NCBI GenBank assembly: GCA_903844055.1
Contig: CAIMSF010000117.1
Span: 1 to 37,647 of the forward strand
Source: an uncultured bacterium
Lineage (GTDB): Bacteria > Bacillota_I > Bacilli_A > Izemoplasmatales > Hujiaoplasmataceae
Direction of reading: 5' to 3'
Length of the DNA: 37,647 bases
Below are positions 33,882-37,647 of the stretch, piece by piece (position 1 is the first letter of the stretch; every line of letters starts with the position of its first letter). The translations under genes were made by a program, and so were the position numbers. The notes under the pieces are model-generated. The model saw nothing but the letters and a program-made list of their open reading frames with translations, was not told the DNA's origin and did not search any database.

Positions 33882-35769
33882 TCATACGACGCAACAAAAC
33901 ACGGCGCCCGCACCGCGTCCGATGCTCGGCGGCGGCCGTCCCGGCATGACCGGCGGACCGGTCGCGAAGGCCAAGGACTTCAAGGGAACCGTCAAAAAAC
34001 TGCTCAAGCGCCTGAAACCCTATCGCATCAAGATCGCGTTCGTGCTCGTCTTCGCGCTCGCTTCCACCGTCTTCACGATCGTCGGACCGAAGATCCTCGG
34101 CAACGCCACGTCCTTGCTCGTCGAAGGATTGATGATGCGGATCGGCGGCACCGGCGACATCGACTTCGAGGCGATCGGCTGGATCATCGTCGAGATGCTC
34201 ATCCTGTACGGGATGAGCGCGCTCTTCAACTACACGCAGGGCTTCATCATGACCAAGGTGTCCAACGACGTCACCTACGAGATGCGCAAGGACATCCAGG
34301 CGAAGGTCGACCGGCTGCCGATCAAGTACTTCGACACCCACAACTACGGCGAGGTCCTCTCCCACGTCACCAACGACGTCGACACGATCAACCAGAGCCT
34401 CACCCAGGGCATCACCCAGCTCATCACTTCCACCGTCATGATCGTCGGCGTCGGCTACATGATGTTCTCGATCAGCTGGCAGATGGCGCTCGTGGCGATG
34501 CTGATCCTGCCCTTGTCGTTCGGCATCATCGGGATGATTCTCAAGAAATCGCAGCGCCACTTCAAGACCCAGCAGGCCGCGATCGGCGCGATCAACGGCC
34601 AGGTCGAGGAGATGTACGGCAACCACCTGATCGTCAAGGCGTTCAACGGCGAACAGGCCGCGATCGATAAGTTCGACACGCAGAACAAGAAACTGTACGG
34701 ATCCGCCTGGAAGAGCCAGTTCTACAGCGGCATCATGCAGCCGATCATGAACTTCGTGGGCAACCTCGGCTACGTCCTCGTCGCCGTCCTCGGCGGCTAC
34801 TACGCCGCAACCGGCGCGATCAAGATCGGCGAACTCCAGTCGTTCATCCAGTACATGCGCTCGTTCACGATGCCGATCGGCCAGATCGCCGCGCAGTCGA
34901 ACGTGCTGCAGTCCGCGATCGCCGCGAGCGAACGCGTCTTCAAGCTCCTCGAAGAAAAAGAAGAAACCGCCGATCCCTCGGACGCCGCGGATGCGGCCGT
35001 CCTCGCTTCGCGCGTCTGTTTCCAGGACGTCCACTTCGGCTACGAAGAGGGCAAGACGGTCATCAACGACTTCAACTTCGAGGCCAAGCCCGGACAGAAG
35101 ATCGCGATCGTCGGCCCGACCGGCGCCGGCAAGACGACGATGGTCAAGCTCCTGATGCGCTTCTACGACGTCAACGAAGGCGCCATCCTGATCGACGGCA
35201 AGGACATCCGTTCCTTCAAGCGCAACGACCTGCGCTCGCTCTTCGGGATGGTCCTGCAGGATACCTGGCTGTTCAACGGGACGATCCGCGAGAACATCCG
35301 CTACGGGAAGCTCGACGCCACCGACGCCGAAGTCGAGGAAGCCGCCGCGATCGCCCAGATCGACCACTATGTCCGAACCCTGCCGGACGGTTACGAAACG
35401 ATCCTGAACGAGGAGAGCACCAACATCTCCTCGGGTCAGAAGCAGCTGCTCACGATCGCCCGCGCGATCCTCGCCAACCCGAAGATGCTGATCCTCGACG
35501 AGGCGACGAGTTCCGTCGACACACGCATGGAGATCCTGATCCAGAAGGCGATGGACCATCTCATGCAGAACCGGACCAGCTTCATCATCGCGCACCGGCT
35601 CTCGACGATCAAGAACGCCGACAAGATCCTCGTCATGAACCACGGCGACATCGTCGAGATCGGCACGCACCAGGAACTGCTCGACAAGAACGGCTTCTAC
35701 GCCTCGCTCTACGACAGCCAGTTCGACCGCGTCTCGGCGGCTCCCGCCGCCCTCGCGGAAGCGCTCTGA
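33874..35769 (+). CDS. ABC exporter half-transporter (TMD-NBD), canonical Walker B/H-loop subunit
   Basis: Walker A 'GPTGAGKTT', signature 'NISSGQKQL', Walker B 'MLILDEATSSVD', H-loop 'FIIAHRLSTI'; 8-bp overlap with the partner gene. Confidence 0.93.
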   Translation: MADHTTQQNTAPAPRPMLGGGRPGMTGGPVAKAKDFKGTVKKLLKRLKPYRIKIAFVLVFALASTVFTIVGPKILGNATSLLVEGLMMRIGGTGDIDFEAIGWIIVEMLILYGMSALFNYTQGFIMTKVSNDVTYEMRKDIQAKVDRLPIKYFDTHNYGEVLSHVTNDVDTINQSLTQGITQLITSTVMIVGVGYMMFSISWQMALVAMLILPLSFGIIGMILKKSQRHFKTQQAAIGAINGQVEEMYGNHLIVKAFNGEQAAIDKFDTQNKKLYGSAWKSQFYSGIMQPIMNFVGNLGYVLVAVLGGYYAATGAIKIGELQSFIQYMRSFTMPIGQIAAQSNVLQSAIAASERVFKLLEEKEETADPSDAADAAVLASRVCFQDVHFGYEEGKTVINDFNFEAKPGQKIAIVGPTGAGKTTMVKLLMRFYDVNEGAILIDGKDIRSFKRNDLRSLFGMVLQDTWLFNGTIRENIRYGKLDATDAEVEEAAAIAQIDHYVRTLPDGYETILNEESTNISSGQKQLLTIARAILANPKMLILDEATSSVDTRMEILIQKAMDHLMQNRTSFIIAHRLSTIKNADKILVMNHGDIVEIGTHQELLDKNGFYASLYDSQFDRVSAAPAALAEAL

Positions 35770-35786
35770 GATCCGTCATGCCTTTC

Positions 35787-35824
35787 AAAAAAGCCTGATT
35801 CCGTTGCCGGAACCAGGCTTTTTC
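35787..35824. terminator. Bidirectional Rho-independent terminator
   Basis: AAAAAAGCCTGATTCCG-ttgc-CGGAACCAGGCTTTTTC between convergent genes. Confidence 0.85.
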
Positions 35825-35837
35825 GATGGGGTATGGA

Positions 35838-36677
35838 TCAGTCGAGGGAAGCGAAGATCGCGATCACGACGGGGATGTCGGTGCCGGCATGGAAGAGGAC
35901 CGATCCCCAGATGCTTTTCGTCTTGAGCGTGATGAATCCCCAGGCAAGCGACAGCGGCAATAGAAACGCGAGGAAGAGGAGGGCGTCCGTCGTGTAGGTC
36001 ACGCCGGTATGGTGGAGGACGAAGGGAATCGCGATGATGACGTTGGCGAGCCATTTGGACGTCAGCGATCCGATCGGTTTCAGGAACAGGCCGCGGAACA
36101 GCAGTTCCTCATTGAAGGCGTTGCCGGCGATGAAGAGGGCGATATAGGGAATCCAGGGGACGACTCGCGCGACGGTGACGTTCTGGGCGCCGAAGAGCGT
36201 GGCGACGAAGAGGGAGCCGCTCACGCAGACGGCGAAGGCGACGATCCCGATCGTCAGGGATTTCTTCACGTTCCCGCCCTTGAGAAACAGGTCGGCCTTC
36301 GTCAGATGCGAAGTCACGAGGATGCCGGCGACGATGATGGCGCTGCTGTCGAGCTTGTCGAGGGCGATGCCGAGCGGCGTATCGATCGGAACCTGCAGGA
36401 GTTCCCCGAGGATCCGGCTGGTCGGGAGGTAATAGTCGAGGGCCATCACGATCGCGGCGACCCCGAATGCAAGGAAGACGTCGGTATAGGAACTCGGACC
36501 GAGTTTCTTCCGCGTCAAGGCGGCCGCGAGGACCAAAGCGGCGATCAAGATTATGCGGCCGACCTTGTCCCAGGGTTCCGCCAACATGGGCCGGATGTGG
36601 CTGAAGACGACGAAAATCAGTAATCCCAGTGACAACAAGAGAATCGAATTCAAGATGATTGACCAAGTCTTTTTCAT
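35838..36677 (-). CDS. CPBP family intramembrane glutamic endopeptidase
   Basis: Multi-TM, motif 'NAFNEELLFRGLFLKPIG' and later 'FVLHHTG', 'SVLFHAGTD'. Confidence 0.88.
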   Translation of the reverse strand: MKKTWSIILNSILLLSLGLLIFVVFSHIRPMLAEPWDKVGRIILIAALVLAAALTRKKLGPSSYTDVFLAFGVAAIVMALDYYLPTSRILGELLQVPIDTPLGIALDKLDSSAIIVAGILVTSHLTKADLFLKGGNVKKSLTIGIVAFAVCVSGSLFVATLFGAQNVTVARVVPWIPYIALFIAGNAFNEELLFRGLFLKPIGSLTSKWLANVIIAIPFVLHHTGVTYTTDALLFLAFLLPLSLAWGFITLKTKSIWGSVLFHAGTDIPVVIAIFASLD

Positions 36678-36826
36678 CCTATCTGCCTTCCCGTCCCATC
36701 CCGTCGGATGCGACCGCGTCCATTCCTATCGTACCACCATTCGGACGATTATTCCACCGCACCGGCGAACTCTTTTCGAATTGATGCGGTCCGAACGCTT
36801 CGCGGCGATCGCCTTCGCGGGTCGCG

Positions 36827-36855
36827 TTGACACCGACCGTCGATGCCATTATAAT
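36827..36855 (+). promoter_or_regulatory. Consensus sigma-70/sigma-A promoter
   Basis: TTGACA - 17 bp - TATAAT, exact consensus hexamers. Confidence 0.88.
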
Positions 36856-36882
36856 GGTACTGACGATTCAGGGAGGATACCG

Positions 36883-37647
36883 ATGAAGATCATCGACTGG
36901 TTGAAACACGGCGATCCGGTAATCGCCGACATGACCGACCGCGACCTCCTCGACCGGGTGGTTCCCGCCCGCGAGGAAGGTCTGCTGCGCCGTTATCTTG
37001 ACCTGTACGATCCGGCGGTTACAGGCTGGGGCGCCGGTCTTTACTCGCCGAAGTGGATCTCCGACCACTATACGCTCCTCGAACTCAAGGACATGGGGAT
37101 CCGGCGGGACCATCCGGCCTATCGCGCTTCGGTGGAAAACCTGCTTCACCGCATGTGGTACAAGGGACGGCAGAAAAACGGACGCAAGCGCGAGTACGAC
37201 ATGTGCATGGCGGCGATGCTGCTCGATCTGTGCGTCTACGGCGGGATCGTCGATCCGCGCCTGGAGGAGATCGTCGACTACATCCTCGCCCATCCGATGG
37301 CCGATGGCGGCTGGAACTGCGGTTGGGACTCGCCGAAACGTCCCAAAAGCAGCTCGCTCCATACGACGATCTCCGTCCTCGAGGCATTCCGCGACTACCA
37401 TCGGTACGGGTATTCCTATCGGATCGAAGACATCGCCGCGGCGATTGCGCCGGCGCAGGAATTCATCCTCCGCAAGCGGTTCTTCCGCTCCGTCCGGAAC
37501 GGAGAAATCATCCATCCCGAGATGATGGAATTCCATTACCCGCCGCGCTGGAAATACGACGCGTTCCGGGGACTCGACTATTTCCGTTCCGTTGATCATC
37601 CGTACGATCCGCGGATGGACGAGACGTTGGAACTGGTCCGCATCAAG
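36883..37647 (+). CDS. Alpha/alpha-toroid (prenyltransferase/squalene-cyclase-like) protein, 3' truncated by window
   Basis: Open frame to window end (255 codons): MKIIDWLKHGDPVIADMTDRDLL...ADGGWNCGWDSPKRPKSSSLHTTISVLEAFRDY; RBS GGGAGGA. Absent from the ORF track because no stop lies in the window. Confidence 0.75.
   Translation, partial: MKIIDWLKHGDPVIADMTDRDLLDRVVPAREEGLLRRYLDLYDPAVTGWGAGLYSPKWISDHYTLLELKDMGIRRDHPAYRASVENLLHRMWYKGRQKNGRKREYDMCMAAMLLDLCVYGGIVDPRLEEIVDYILAHPMADGGWNCGWDSPKRPKSSSLHTTISVLEAFRDYHRYGYSYRIEDIAAAIAPAQEFILRKRFFRSVRNGEIIHPEMMEFHYPPRWKYDAFRGLDYFRSVDHPYDPRMDETLELVRIK

Noticed and set aside
1-37647. Mobile element or defence island
   Set aside because: No transposase, integrase, phage genes, terminal inverted repeats or known defence gene set seen; CPBP and MarR/ABC genes alone do not support one.
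1-37647. tRNA/rRNA or riboswitch
   Set aside because: No cloverleaf or rRNA-like sequence recognised by eye; intergenic spaces are short. A covariance-model scan was not possible here.

Overview
GC-rich, Bacillota/Mollicutes-like bacterial DNA; the Thr-rich lipoprotein linkers hint at a Tenericutes-type lineage, but this is not proven. The main content is a carbohydrate-utilisation locus at ~1-22 kb. It holds a LacI-type regulator (truncated at the window edge), a promoter with overlapping CRE-like and palindromic operator sites, a GH94 phosphorylase, a Thr-linker solute-binding lipoprotein, a 980-aa CBM-like/solute-binding fusion, two pairs of MalF/MalG-type permeases, an NHL-propeller/TPR/YIP1-like membrane protein, a DUF5696-like protein, a GH144-like lipoprotein and a lipoprotein with about five internal domain repeats. 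A convergent GH3 beta-glucosidase follows. The GH144-like gene has no ATG/GTG/TTG start and appears to begin at an ATC codon, so the ORF track truncates it. The GH94+GH144+GH3+ABC combination suggests a beta-1,2-glucan (sophoro-oligosaccharide) system with several uncharacterised accessory proteins. The rest of the window has an N-acyl-D-amino-acid deacylase, a VOC protein, a DUF3795 protein, a K+/H+ antiporter, a three-gene operon (tocopherol-cyclase-like, polysaccharide deacetylase, alpha/beta hydrolase), a rubredoxin-like protein, a PCC/DUF296 protein, a MarR + heterodimeric ABC exporter operon, a CPBP protease and a truncated toroid-like protein. I saw no tRNA, rRNA, CRISPR array or transposase. 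All assignments come from reading the sequence; no database search was run.
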